This document shows positions 48,228-57,711 of a DNA stretch of 64,000 nt, piece by piece. The DNA lies in NCBI GenBank assembly GCA_011050525.1, contig DRFO01000039.1, positions 1-64,000 of the forward strand. The letters run 5' to 3'. This DNA is from Halopseudomonas xinjiangensis (GTDB lineage Bacteria; Pseudomonadota; Gammaproteobacteria; Pseudomonadales; Pseudomonadaceae). The notes under the pieces are model-generated. The model ran no database searches, was not told where the DNA came from, and saw only the letters and a list, made by a program, of their open reading frames with translations. Numbering within the stretch: the stretch's first letter is position 1; every line of letters starts with the position of its first letter. A program made the position numbers and the translations under genes.

Positions 48228-50036
48228 TTAGAACGTTACGCTGACGCTAGCAGAAGCGAAGTCACGATCAACTGCGGTGTTGTACTTGCCGTCGAAGAAG
48301 TTCGTGTAGCTAATATTGGCGCTGTAGCGGTTGGCATAGTCGGCGTTCAGACCAACGCTGACAGACTTGGCATCCTCGGTGAAGTTAGGACCATAACCTT
48401 CAACGTCATGAGTCCAGGCTAAGCTTGGTGACAGGTTGATGCCGGCGAATACGTTGCTGTAATCAAGGGAAGCACGAACGCGGTAGCCCCAGGAGTTGCT
48501 CGTATAGAAACCGTCGGTCTCGCACCAGCTGTCGCTAAAATCAGAGCCGACAGTAGTTTGTGAGGAACAGGTACCATTCTCGAATGGGCTCTGACCAAAC
48601 AGTGAATCACGACCATACTTGGTTTCGCCTGGGTCATCACTAATGCCGCTGATGTGGTTGTAGCCTACTTCACCAACAATCGCCATGCGGCTTGCGCCCA
48701 TGATGCGGTCGATAAAGTGGATGGCCGTCATCTGAGCCTGGTAAAACTCTTTACGCTCATAACCAGGAATGTACGAACCAGGAGCCAGACCGGCGATGCC
48801 GCGATGCGTGTTATCTTGACCGGCAAGACCGTTAACCAGAGCGGTACGGCTCATGTCACCAGTATTGATCTGCATCGGCATGTTAGGTCTGTAACTGACT
48901 TCACCGCCAAGCGAAACGCCGGCAATGTTGGTCTGGACGCTAACGCCGTACAAGCGGATGTCTTCGGGATATTCGAAGAAATAACCAGCAGGACCTGTAT
49001 CACCTTCGTAGCCTGTAACATTTCCTGCCGCCCCACCAGTGAGGAGACCATTACCCGAAATGTTCGAATAAATAGGAGTACGGCTATGGTAGTTCATCGC
49101 GTAAACGCCAAACTCAGAATCATTCAGAGCAGGCACGAAATAGCGGAAAGCCACCCCGAATTGACCACTGTCGCTAGCTTCCTCGTCTTTCTGGGCGCGA
49201 ACAATATAACGTCCCTCAACAGATTCGCCCTGAGGAACGTCAGGACCGGCAACGATCAGACGATCATTACAGCCTTCAGCAAGTGTATCGGAACCGAAGA
49301 AAGTACCGCAGTTATCAAGAACGGTAGGTGCCCATTTCAGCTGGTAAAACGCTTCCATGCTGAGGTTTTGGGTCAGGCCCTGGGAGAGATACAGCATCTC
49401 AACCGGCAGCAGACCTTCCTTGAGCTCGGCACCAGGGCGGCGCAGGGCGGCAACGTCAATTGGATTGATTGAGTTGATTGAGTTTTGAATAAAGGTACTT
49501 TCACCCCAGCTAACGACCTGGCGACCCAAGCGAACGTTGCCGGGATTATTGCCGATCGAATAGTTGTGGTAAACGAAGGCGTCTAACAGAGCAACACCGG
49601 AACCCTGGATAAGCGGGTCGCGGCTGGAATCATCGATATCATAGAAACGCTGGCTGCCGTCTTTGGTTTCAAAGTCGTACCAGTATTTGCCACGGAAAAA
49701 CGCACCGGAGTTGTTGTAGCTCAGCTCCAGGTCATGAACGCCGCGAAAGATCTTGGAAAAGACATCGCCCTTGTCGTAGTTCAGACGACCGTCGTCGGAG
49801 GTACGAGCAAGAGCCTGACCGCCTTGGTCTTCGCCGTCACGAAAGGTGTCAACGTGAATGAAACGCTCATCTGCATCGGTGGTTGAGGCGCTGATGCCAA
49901 GCGAAAGCTGGGAATCGAACTGGCCGCGGAGGTCACCAAAGTTGAAGGTTACTGCGTTAGCTGAACCGGAAAAGCTGGCCAGACCGATCGCCAGGGGCAA
50001 TGCGGCAAGAGACCAAGCATGCATTTTTTTTGTCAT
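48228..50036 (-). CDS. DUF1302 family outer-membrane-type protein (copy 1)
   Basis: MTKKMHAWSLAALPLAIGLASFSGSANA; LRLGRQVVSWGESTFIQNSINSINPIDVAALRRPGAELKEGLLP; C-terminal aromatic SVTF. Confidence 0.92.
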   Translation of the reverse strand: MTKKMHAWSLAALPLAIGLASFSGSANAVTFNFGDLRGQFDSQLSLGISASTTDADERFIHVDTFRDGEDQGGQALARTSDDGRLNYDKGDVFSKIFRGVHDLELSYNNSGAFFRGKYWYDFETKDGSQRFYDIDDSSRDPLIQGSGVALLDAFVYHNYSIGNNPGNVRLGRQVVSWGESTFIQNSINSINPIDVAALRRPGAELKEGLLPVEMLYLSQGLTQNLSMEAFYQLKWAPTVLDNCGTFFGSDTLAEGCNDRLIVAGPDVPQGESVEGRYIVRAQKDEEASDSGQFGVAFRYFVPALNDSEFGVYAMNYHSRTPIYSNISGNGLLTGGAAGNVTGYEGDTGPAGYFFEYPEDIRLYGVSVQTNIAGVSLGGEVSYRPNMPMQINTGDMSRTALVNGLAGQDNTHRGIAGLAPGSYIPGYERKEFYQAQMTAIHFIDRIMGASRMAIVGEVGYNHISGISDDPGETKYGRDSLFGQSPFENGTCSSQTTVGSDFSDSWCETDGFYTSNSWGYRVRASLDYSNVFAGINLSPSLAWTHDVEGYGPNFTEDAKSVSVGLNADYANRYSANISYTNFFDGKYNTAVDRDFASASVSVTF

Positions 50037-50305
50037 TGTGCTGCTCCGTTAGGTTGAATCATGGACGCAGGGCTTGGGGTGGGCCTTTGCGTCGGGGTTA
50101 AGTCTGTCACGGCTTTGGAAAATGATTTGTCTGATTAGGACGGATTTATTGCCCCAGGTGGACATTCATTCGCTGAATGCCAGCAATCTACTGGCGCAAT
50201 AATCTGTTGCATTGTTTTGCATAATCAACCCTGATGAATTATGTTTGCTGTAAAGCAAGGCACATTGCTACTCCAAGAACAAAAATAAAACCCAGAGGAC
50301 ATGGC

Positions 50306-51364
50306 ATGAACCAGATCCTTCATCCTTTGCCCTGTCAGCGGCTTCAGGAACGCGCTTTCTGGGCACAGGGAATTGCCCAGGCGCTGGAAAAAATCGGAAA
50401 ATCAGTGAAAGACCTGCCAGCCGATCTTCGCCACCATTGTGTTTCCACCGATCTTAGCCTTGCCCAGATCAGCCAGACTGAAATGAACCGTCTGTGGGAT
50501 GCCGCTTCCAAGCTCGCGTCTGACGACTGCTTTGGACTGGCCATGGGGCATTCCTATTGCTCGAATACACTCAAGGTACTTGGACTCGCAGCCGTTTCCA
50601 GCGAGACAGTTGGGGCCGCGCTGCAACGTGTGTTGCGCTATATGCCGGTATTCAGCACTCAGGTGCAGCTGTATTCGGTGGAAGATGAACAATACGTGAC
50701 AGTCTATTTCGAGCCCCGTGGCACGCCTCATCCTTTTCAGATGGAAGCGGTGGTGGCCCAGTGCAGCAAGATTTGGGAAGCGCTCGAAAATGGACAGACA
50801 CCGTTGGTGCTTGAAACGCGCCTGATCGGAGAGCACGAAAAAACGCGCGAGACCTGCGAATCCATACTGCCAGGCCGCGTCAGGCTCGGGGTAAAGCGCA
50901 TCGCCGTGCGAATGAACCGTCAGTTGATGAAAAATCCCCTGCCCAGCGCCGATGCCTTCCTGAGAAAGCGCCTGGATGCATCGCTGGAGGACATGCTCGG
51001 AGACCTGCCCAATGTTGAATTCGCCGAGCAGGTAAAACAACGCATACGCGCGCTGGTATCCGAGCGGGAAGTATCGGAAGAACTCGTTGCGACCCCCTTC
51101 AACATGAGCCCCAGGCATTTACGGCGCAAACTCAGCGAAACGCACACTACCTATGAGAAGTTGCTGGACGAGGTGCGGATGGAACTGGCCATGCGGCTGA
51201 TTCAGGAAGGCCGCCTGAATCTGGGACGGATTGCATTTGAACTGGGGTTTCTCGACCCCAGCAGCTTTACCCGCGCGTTTCGCCGCTGGACCGGCATGAG
51301 CCCGACCGCGTTCAAAGACAAAGCCAGCGGCAAATCCTCCCCGGCGCTTGCCGTAGCGACCTGA
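50306..51364 (+). CDS. AraC-family regulator (arabinose_bd-type N-terminus), copy 1
   Basis: C-terminal double HTH: MSPRHLRRKLSETHTTYEKLLDEVRMELAMRLI...IAFELGFLDPSSFTRAFRRWTGMSPTAFK. Confidence 0.93.
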   Translation: MNQILHPLPCQRLQERAFWAQGIAQALEKIGKSVKDLPADLRHHCVSTDLSLAQISQTEMNRLWDAASKLASDDCFGLAMGHSYCSNTLKVLGLAAVSSETVGAALQRVLRYMPVFSTQVQLYSVEDEQYVTVYFEPRGTPHPFQMEAVVAQCSKIWEALENGQTPLVLETRLIGEHEKTRETCESILPGRVRLGVKRIAVRMNRQLMKNPLPSADAFLRKRLDASLEDMLGDLPNVEFAEQVKQRIRALVSEREVSEELVATPFNMSPRHLRRKLSETHTTYEKLLDEVRMELAMRLIQEGRLNLGRIAFELGFLDPSSFTRAFRRWTGMSPTAFKDKASGKSSPALAVAT

Positions 51365-51426
51365 AGGCCAGCTTCTACACCGGACGTCTCAGAGAACGTC
51401 AGGCCTGGGGTTTTGTCGGGAATTCT

Positions 51427-51886
51427 CCTGGGAGGGTCGAGCACCAGCTTGATCGGCGGATTCGACGGAACACTTTGGCTGCCTGATAACTTTTCATCGA
51501 GCTGGTGCTCGACGGTCCCAGGGGCCAGGGCCAGGCTTTTGAGTTTCCTGGGAGGGTCGAGCACCAGCTCGATCGGCGGATTCGATCGGAACACTTTGGC
51601 TCTCTGATAACTTTTCATCGAGCTGGTGCTCGACGGTCCCAGGGGCCAGGGCCAGGCTTCTGAGTTTCCTGGGAGGGTCGAGCACCAGCTCGATCAGCGG
51701 ATTCGACGGAACACTTTGGCTGCCTGATAACTTTTCATCGAGCTGGTGCTCGACGGTCCCAGGGGCCAGGGCCAGGCTTCTGAGCTTCCTGGGAGGGTCG
51801 AGCACCAGCTCGATCAGCAGATTCGATCGGAACACTTTGGCTCTCTAATAATTCTTTCATCGAGCTGGTGCTCGACGGTCCCAGGG
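51427..51886. repeat. Four-unit ~120-bp tandem array, each unit a long inverted repeat
   Basis: CCTGGGAGGGTCGAGCACCAG at 51427, 51547, 51668 and 51788; each is followed by ATCGAGCTGGTGCTCGACGGTCCCAGG, giving 27-nt arms with 2 mismatches. Confidence 0.95.
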
Positions 51887-51898
51887 GAATTCCACGCA

Positions 51899-51928
51899 TA
51901 AAAAAAGGGGAGATCGAGGCTCCCCTTC
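51899..51928 (-). terminator. Rho-independent terminator of the DUF1302-DUF1329 operon (copy 2)
   Basis: Minus strand AAGGGGAGCCTCGATCTCCCCTTTTTTT. Confidence 0.88.
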
Positions 51929-51952
51929 CTTATATAGCTGTACGCGCTTCGT

Positions 51953-53323
51953 TTAACGAACGCCGGAAGCCCGCAGGGCCGCCGGAGTGAACTCGTTATA
52001 CGATGGGCTGGTACCGAACTGAGGAGCGGAATCCTCTTCGTTGTACATACCCAGGGCGATGTAACGACCCGCCAGCAAGTCATACAGGGTCTCGGCAGCA
52101 TAACCCGGCAACTGCTCGTGATAAGCGTGAACGATGTGGCCTTCACCTACGCGCCACAGCGTGCCACGGGCATCGTAATGGTCAGCCAGGTTGATCAGCC
52201 AGGAATCCTCGTCCATAAAGAAGTTACGCTGCGCGTAAATATGGCGCTGACCCTGTTTGACGTTACCCTGCACTTCCCACACCCGGTGCAACTCGAAACG
52301 AGTGTGCTCGGGGTTGATGTGGCCCGCCTGCAGAATATCTTCGTACTTGAGGTCAGGATCGATCAACTTATAACTATTATAAGGAACGTAAATTTCCTTC
52401 TTGCCGATCAGTTTCCAGTCGTAACGGTCAGGTGCGCCGTTATACATGGAGAAGTTGTCGGACGTACGCATGCCGTCGGAGGCAGTACCTGGGCCGTCAT
52501 AGGCGACCTGAGGAGCACGACGCACACGACGCTGACCGGCATTATAAACCCACGCCATGCGTGGCTCTTTCAGCTGATCCAGGGTGTCGTGCACCAGCAG
52601 TACGTTACCTGCCAGACGTGAAGGAGCGTTTACGCGCTGCTTGAAATACAGCAGCGTATTGGCCGCTTCTTCCAGATCCACGTCGGGCATGTACTGCGGA
52701 TAGGCAGCCTCTTCCTCGAACTCGATCAACGTGTAGGAACCATTGGTCTGCGGCATAGCCTGGACGTAGGAACGCTTGATGTTCCTGCGATAGCGCGTGT
52801 TGTGGTTCCACACCACCTCGCCACCGACCTTGGGAACAGGAAACGCGAACGAGCCATGGGAGAAATTCTCGATGCCGTCGCCACCGTTTACCAAGGTCGC
52901 CTGGCCAGCTGTGCGCTTGACCTGGTCGTAGACTTCTTGCGGGAAGGCTACGGTGCGCTTGGTCGGGTAGACCGGCATGTTGAAGGTCTCGGGATAACGC
53001 TCGAACAGCGCAATCTGACCGGGAGTAAGATGCTCTTTGTGCTCCTGATAGTTCTGCGCAGTGATGACAAACTCGGGCTGCTGCACGTCCATCGGGTTTT
53101 CCCGGAAGCCGCGCTCCAGCTCGGCACCCGCCTCGGGGCTCAAACCACCAGTCCACTCGGGAATGGTACCTGCCGCGTTACCCGCCTTTTCTGCACCGAT
53201 CGGGGTCAGCTCGTTACCCAGCTTGTTGATTTCTTCCTGCGTCAGATTCTGGGCCAGGACGCTGGTTGCCAGTAGACTGAGTGCCAGACCACCAGCACCT
53301 ATAAGAGTTGTTGCTATACGCAT
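51953..53323 (-). CDS. DUF1329 family exported protein (copy 2)
   Basis: Near-collinear with copy 1 (456 vs 457 aa); signal peptide MRIATTLIGAGGLALSLLATSVLAQ. Confidence 0.9.
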   Translation of the reverse strand: MRIATTLIGAGGLALSLLATSVLAQNLTQEEINKLGNELTPIGAEKAGNAAGTIPEWTGGLSPEAGAELERGFRENPMDVQQPEFVITAQNYQEHKEHLTPGQIALFERYPETFNMPVYPTKRTVAFPQEVYDQVKRTAGQATLVNGGDGIENFSHGSFAFPVPKVGGEVVWNHNTRYRRNIKRSYVQAMPQTNGSYTLIEFEEEAAYPQYMPDVDLEEAANTLLYFKQRVNAPSRLAGNVLLVHDTLDQLKEPRMAWVYNAGQRRVRRAPQVAYDGPGTASDGMRTSDNFSMYNGAPDRYDWKLIGKKEIYVPYNSYKLIDPDLKYEDILQAGHINPEHTRFELHRVWEVQGNVKQGQRHIYAQRNFFMDEDSWLINLADHYDARGTLWRVGEGHIVHAYHEQLPGYAAETLYDLLAGRYIALGMYNEEDSAPQFGTSPSYNEFTPAALRASGVR

Positions 53324-53347
53324 ATTATTATCTCTCTCTGATTAGGC

Positions 53348-55237
53348 TTAAAAGCTTACGCCGACGCTGACAGCAGCAAAGTCGCGGTCAACAGCGGTGT
53401 TGTATTTGCCGTCGAAAAAGTCGGTGTAGCTGATAGACGCCTGGTACTTGTTGGCGTAATCGGCATTCAAACCAACGCTGATCGACTTGGCATCTTCGGT
53501 GAAGTTAGGGCCGTAACCTTCTACGTCATGCGACCAGGCAACGTTAGGCGTGAGGTTGATACCTGCGATGACGTTGGCGTAATCCAGCGAGGCACGGACA
53601 CGGTAGCCATAGGACCAGTCGGTGTAGTAACCGTCGTTTTCACACCAGCTGGCGCCTCTGCCTGTAACCTGGGACTCGCAGCTCAATTCTTGTTCCTCGG
53701 CCACTTCTGCGCCATAGGGACTCTGACCAAACAGCGAATCGCGGCCGAACTTGGTTGTGCCGTCACCGGTACCCAAACCACTTATATAGTTAACGCCTGC
53801 TTCACCCGCGATCGCCAGACGGCTCGCACCGAAAACGCGGTCGATAAAGTGAATAGCAGTAACTTGGGCCTGCCAAAACTCCTTGCGCTCATAGCCACGG
53901 ATTTCGGTGCCCGGTTCTACCAGTGCGTAATCTCGATGAGTGTTGTCTTGACCAAGGTTGAGAGCAGTACGGCTCATATCACCAGTGTTTATCTGCATCG
54001 GCATATTAGGACGATAGCTGATCTCACCCCCAACAGATGTGCCGCCCAAACTGGTTTGGAAGCTGACGCCGTACAGGCGAATATCCTCTGGGTATTCGAA
54101 GAAATAGCCCGCTGGTCCTGTGCTTCCTTCATAGCCAGTAATAACCCCGTCGGCGGCTTGCGCGGCCAAGCCTGGGATTTGACTTTCCAGGAACGCCGCT
54201 GTTGCGGCCGGAGTTGTGGGATTGTCTATCAACGCTTGATAAGCGGCGATGGTGCCGCCTGGAAGCAAAACGTTGCCCGCAACGTTAGAGTAGAACGGCG
54301 TACGGCTGTGGTAGTTCATTGCATAAAAACCAAACTCGGAATCGTTCAGCTCTGGCACGAACCAGCGGAAGGCCACACCAAACTGTCCGTCATCATCAGC
54401 TTCTACGTCTTTACGTTGGCGAACGATGTACTGACCCGTTGGAGCAGCGCCCTGCGGAAAGTCCTGCCCAGTCACCACGAGACGATCAGTACACCCTTTA
54501 GCCAGCGTGTCAGAACCAAAGAAAGTACCGCAGTTATCCAGAACAGTCGGAGCCCACTTGAGCTGGTAGAAGGCTTCCATGCTCAGGTTTTCAGTCAGGC
54601 CCTGGGAGAGATACAGCATCTCAACCGGAAGCAGAGCTTCTTTGACCTCGGCACCCGGACGGCGGAAAGCCGCTACGTCAATCGGGTTGATGGAATTGAT
54701 GGAGTTGCCGATGAAGGTGCTTTCGCCCCAGCTGACAACCTGGCGACCCAGACGCACGTTGCCTGGGTTATTGCCAATGGCATAGTTGTGATAAACGAAA
54801 GCATCCAGCAGTGCTACACCAGAGCCTTTCTGCAGCGGGTTGCGGCTTGAATCGTCGATATCATAGAACCGCTGGCTACCGTCTTTGGTTTCAAAGTCGT
54901 ACCAGTATTTGCCACGGAAGAACGCGCCGGAATCACCGTAGCGCAGTTCAAGATCGTGGGAACCTTTGAAAATCTTGGAGAAAATATCGCCGCTCTCGTA
55001 GTTCAGGCGGCCGTCGTCCGACGTGCGTGCTGCCGCTTCGCCACCGCTCAATGTATGGATAAAGCGACTGTCCGCATCGGTAGTAGACACGCTCGCACCG
55101 ATGGACAGTTCGGAATCGAACTGAGCGTCAACAGGTCCGATATTGAAACTGGCGGCACTCGCCAATCCAGTGATGCTGGCCAGGCCGATTGCCAGGGGCA
55201 AGGTCGCGAGCGACCAAGCATGCATTTTTTTTGTCAT
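53348..55237 (-). CDS. DUF1302 family outer-membrane-type protein (copy 2)
   Basis: MTKKMHAWSLATLPLAIGLASITGLASA; strong collinearity with copy 1; extra central segment. Confidence 0.92.
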   Translation of the reverse strand: MTKKMHAWSLATLPLAIGLASITGLASAASFNIGPVDAQFDSELSIGASVSTTDADSRFIHTLSGGEAAARTSDDGRLNYESGDIFSKIFKGSHDLELRYGDSGAFFRGKYWYDFETKDGSQRFYDIDDSSRNPLQKGSGVALLDAFVYHNYAIGNNPGNVRLGRQVVSWGESTFIGNSINSINPIDVAAFRRPGAEVKEALLPVEMLYLSQGLTENLSMEAFYQLKWAPTVLDNCGTFFGSDTLAKGCTDRLVVTGQDFPQGAAPTGQYIVRQRKDVEADDDGQFGVAFRWFVPELNDSEFGFYAMNYHSRTPFYSNVAGNVLLPGGTIAAYQALIDNPTTPAATAAFLESQIPGLAAQAADGVITGYEGSTGPAGYFFEYPEDIRLYGVSFQTSLGGTSVGGEISYRPNMPMQINTGDMSRTALNLGQDNTHRDYALVEPGTEIRGYERKEFWQAQVTAIHFIDRVFGASRLAIAGEAGVNYISGLGTGDGTTKFGRDSLFGQSPYGAEVAEEQELSCESQVTGRGASWCENDGYYTDWSYGYRVRASLDYANVIAGINLTPNVAWSHDVEGYGPNFTEDAKSISVGLNADYANKYQASISYTDFFDGKYNTAVDRDFAAVSVGVSF

Positions 55238-55682
55238 TGTGCTGCTCCGTTTGGGATGACATGAACCTGTGTATCCAGAGACACGTTCAGGACGCACGCA
55301 GTCTGTCATGAGCACAAGTCAAAAGACTTGCCCCAGTAGGCCAACTTATTTGACTTAAACGGCCATTCACGTGATGAATTCATCCTATAAGGCGGCTCCA
55401 TCTGCCGAGCATCAGCCGCAGCGGCCAGTGGCTATGGTCGATAATAGGAGCTCTCTATATAGAACATATCAGACGTTTAGCCTATTACTTCGAAGCGATT
55501 TGCCGGTTACTATTGGCACTAAAGATGTGCCGGCAGGAGACCGACAAGGCCATGAGGTATGAGAGCGCTTAGCGTTTCACATCGCGGAATACTATTTCGT
55601 AATTGACCGCCAATCAGGTCAACGATATGCTGCCGCAACGAGACAAAAACAAATTACGTCCTTCCTTTTCAGGATCTGTGAA

Positions 55683-56711
55683 ATGCTCGACACCCGCAAG
55701 GACGCGTCCTTTGCAAGAATTCGTGAACGTTCATTCTGGGTGCCACTCATCGGTCAGGCATTGCAGCACTACGGCGTATCTTTGCAGCACTCCGGGCTGG
55801 CGCAAACGCTTATCAAGGATGCTGAGGGAACTAGCGGATTTCTGGAACAAGCGTCATGCTCCCTGATCTGGACCGAGGCAGCACGCCTCTCAGATGACAC
55901 CTTTCTGGGATTGCGCTTGAATCGTCTGTTCTGTCCTACTCCCTTTAATGCACTTGCCCTGACTGCACAGGCCAGCCCCACGGTTGGTGCTGCATTGAAT
56001 CATCTAACGCGGTTTTTTCCGGTGGTCAGCTCCCAGGTCAAGCTTGAGATTCGAGCCCACGAATCCCATGTGGAGCTGCACCTGCATCCACAGGGCGAGG
56101 TGCATTTTCAGCACATGGAAGCAGTGATGGGTTACCTGACCCGACTGTTCAAGCATCTGGAGCAGGGAATAGAGGAATTGGTGACCGCTGTGCGGCTCAA
56201 CCGGCCCGCTACTGAATTGAATGATTGCGCACGGCTGCTGGGATGCCAGACCGTAATAAGCGGTGATGCCTACTCCCTGACCCTCCGGGGCGAGTTGCTG
56301 GAAACTCCCCAGATAACCGCCGATCCTTTTCTGTTACCCCGCCTGGTGGACACGATGCAGGATTTGTTGGCCAGCCTGCCCAGCAATTTCCTTGTAGATC
56401 AGGTGAAACACCGCATACAGCTACTGCTGGGCTCGGGGGACATTTCCGAGGAGCGCATAGCCGGACCGCTGAACATCAGTCCGCGGCACCTGCGCCGCAA
56501 GTTGAACCAGGAAGGCACATCCTACGAGCAACTGGTTGATGAAGTGCGCAAGGAAGCCGCCATCCGCATGATTGGTGAAGGCAGCTTATCCCTGACCAGC
56601 ATCGCCTATGAACTGGGTTTTCTTGATCCGAGCAGCTTTACCCGCGCCTTTCGCCGCTGGACCGATATGAGCCCGACGGCGTTCCGCCGCCAGGTCATAC
56701 TTCAGAACTGA
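55683..56711 (+). CDS. AraC-family regulator, copy 2
   Basis: ISPRHLRRKLNQEGTSYEQLVDEVRKEAAIRMI...LGFLDPSSFTRAFRRWTDMSPTAFR. Confidence 0.93.
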   Translation: MLDTRKDASFARIRERSFWVPLIGQALQHYGVSLQHSGLAQTLIKDAEGTSGFLEQASCSLIWTEAARLSDDTFLGLRLNRLFCPTPFNALALTAQASPTVGAALNHLTRFFPVVSSQVKLEIRAHESHVELHLHPQGEVHFQHMEAVMGYLTRLFKHLEQGIEELVTAVRLNRPATELNDCARLLGCQTVISGDAYSLTLRGELLETPQITADPFLLPRLVDTMQDLLASLPSNFLVDQVKHRIQLLLGSGDISEERIAGPLNISPRHLRRKLNQEGTSYEQLVDEVRKEAAIRMIGEGSLSLTSIAYELGFLDPSSFTRAFRRWTDMSPTAFRRQVILQN

Positions 56712-56713
56712 TA

Positions 56714-57565
56714 CTACTGCTTGATGAACAGCAGGGTCATGCGATCGCTTTCACCAATAGCCAGATTATGCGCACGATTTTCACCGGCGTTACGCAATGT
56801 CGGCGGCAACGACCATACGCCTTCAGGGTGATCAGTCGAATCCTGCGGATTCTGATTGATTGGGCTGCGTGACAGCAGCTCAAAACCAGCGCCCTGGGCC
56901 AGTTCCACGACCAAGTCTTCACTAACGTAACCGGTCTTGACCATATTCTCCAGGCTCAGGCCCGGTCTTGCGCGGTGCTCGACCAAGCCGAGCATTCCGC
57001 CGGGCTTGAGCACCTCATAGAGCTTCGAGAAGACCACCTCGGTTTCCTCCCGGCCCGCAGCCAGCCAGTTATGCACGTTGCGAAAGGTCAGCACCCGATC
57101 CGCAGTACCCGGCTCGGCGATAGGCTGGCCCGGTTCGTAATTGAGTACGGCCATCTCGACCTTGTCAAAGTCGCCGCGCCCTTCGTCCATCTTGGTTTCA
57201 AATTCAGCCCGGGATTTTCTGAGATATTCGTTGGGGCTGTCCGGATCAAAGTGAGCAGCGATCAGACGTCCGTCTTCCCTGACCAGGGAAGCGAGAATTT
57301 CGGTGTACCACCCAGCTCCCGGCCAGACCTCAACAACAGTGTGATCCGCTTTGACCGCAAAAAACTCGAGCGTACCTTCCGGGTTACGGTGGGCATCACG
57401 CATCACATTGGTGATCGACCGCTTGGCGTTGCCCACTGCCTCGCTAATTTTCTGACGTTCGTCCATGCTCAATAAAGGCGGCGACGCCTCTATGGTCGTA
57501 GGCTGCTGAGCCTGCACCAGCCCTACCACCGTCAGCGCCACGGCAGCTACAATTACCTTCAGCAT
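56714..57565 (-). CDS. Exported predicted SAM-dependent methyltransferase (COG4798-like)
   Basis: Signal peptide MLKVIVAAVALTVVGLVQAQ; VVEVWPGAGWYTEILASLV; VLTFRNVHNWL; LKPGGMLGLVEHRA. Confidence 0.8.
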   Translation of the reverse strand: MLKVIVAAVALTVVGLVQAQQPTTIEASPPLLSMDERQKISEAVGNAKRSITNVMRDAHRNPEGTLEFFAVKADHTVVEVWPGAGWYTEILASLVREDGRLIAAHFDPDSPNEYLRKSRAEFETKMDEGRGDFDKVEMAVLNYEPGQPIAEPGTADRVLTFRNVHNWLAAGREETEVVFSKLYEVLKPGGMLGLVEHRARPGLSLENMVKTGYVSEDLVVELAQGAGFELLSRSPINQNPQDSTDHPEGVWSLPPTLRNAGENRAHNLAIGESDRMTLLFIKQ

Positions 57566-57711
57566 TTATGCACTCCAGATCGTCAATTTTTTTTACCCTA
57601 ACAGTTGGACACATTTGAGTCACATTTTGTGCCGGTTTAGTTCATTCATGCCTGTAACATCGAGCTAAGGAAGACCTCTACTTTATATACACGATCCGGG
57701 AGGACTCAGTT

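Noticed and set aside
51202-51835. Minus- and plus-strand repeat ORFs (ELVLDPPRKLRSLALAPGTVEHQLDEKLS...)
   Set aside because: Period 120/121 breaks the frame, and arms are palindromic; better explained as a non-coding hairpin array.
52118-54850. Long plus-strand ORFs antisense to DUF1329/DUF1302 (167 aa, 157 aa, 440 aa) and the equivalents at 47012-49472
   Set aside because: Shadow ORFs created by codon bias of the real minus-strand genes; no domains, no RBS.
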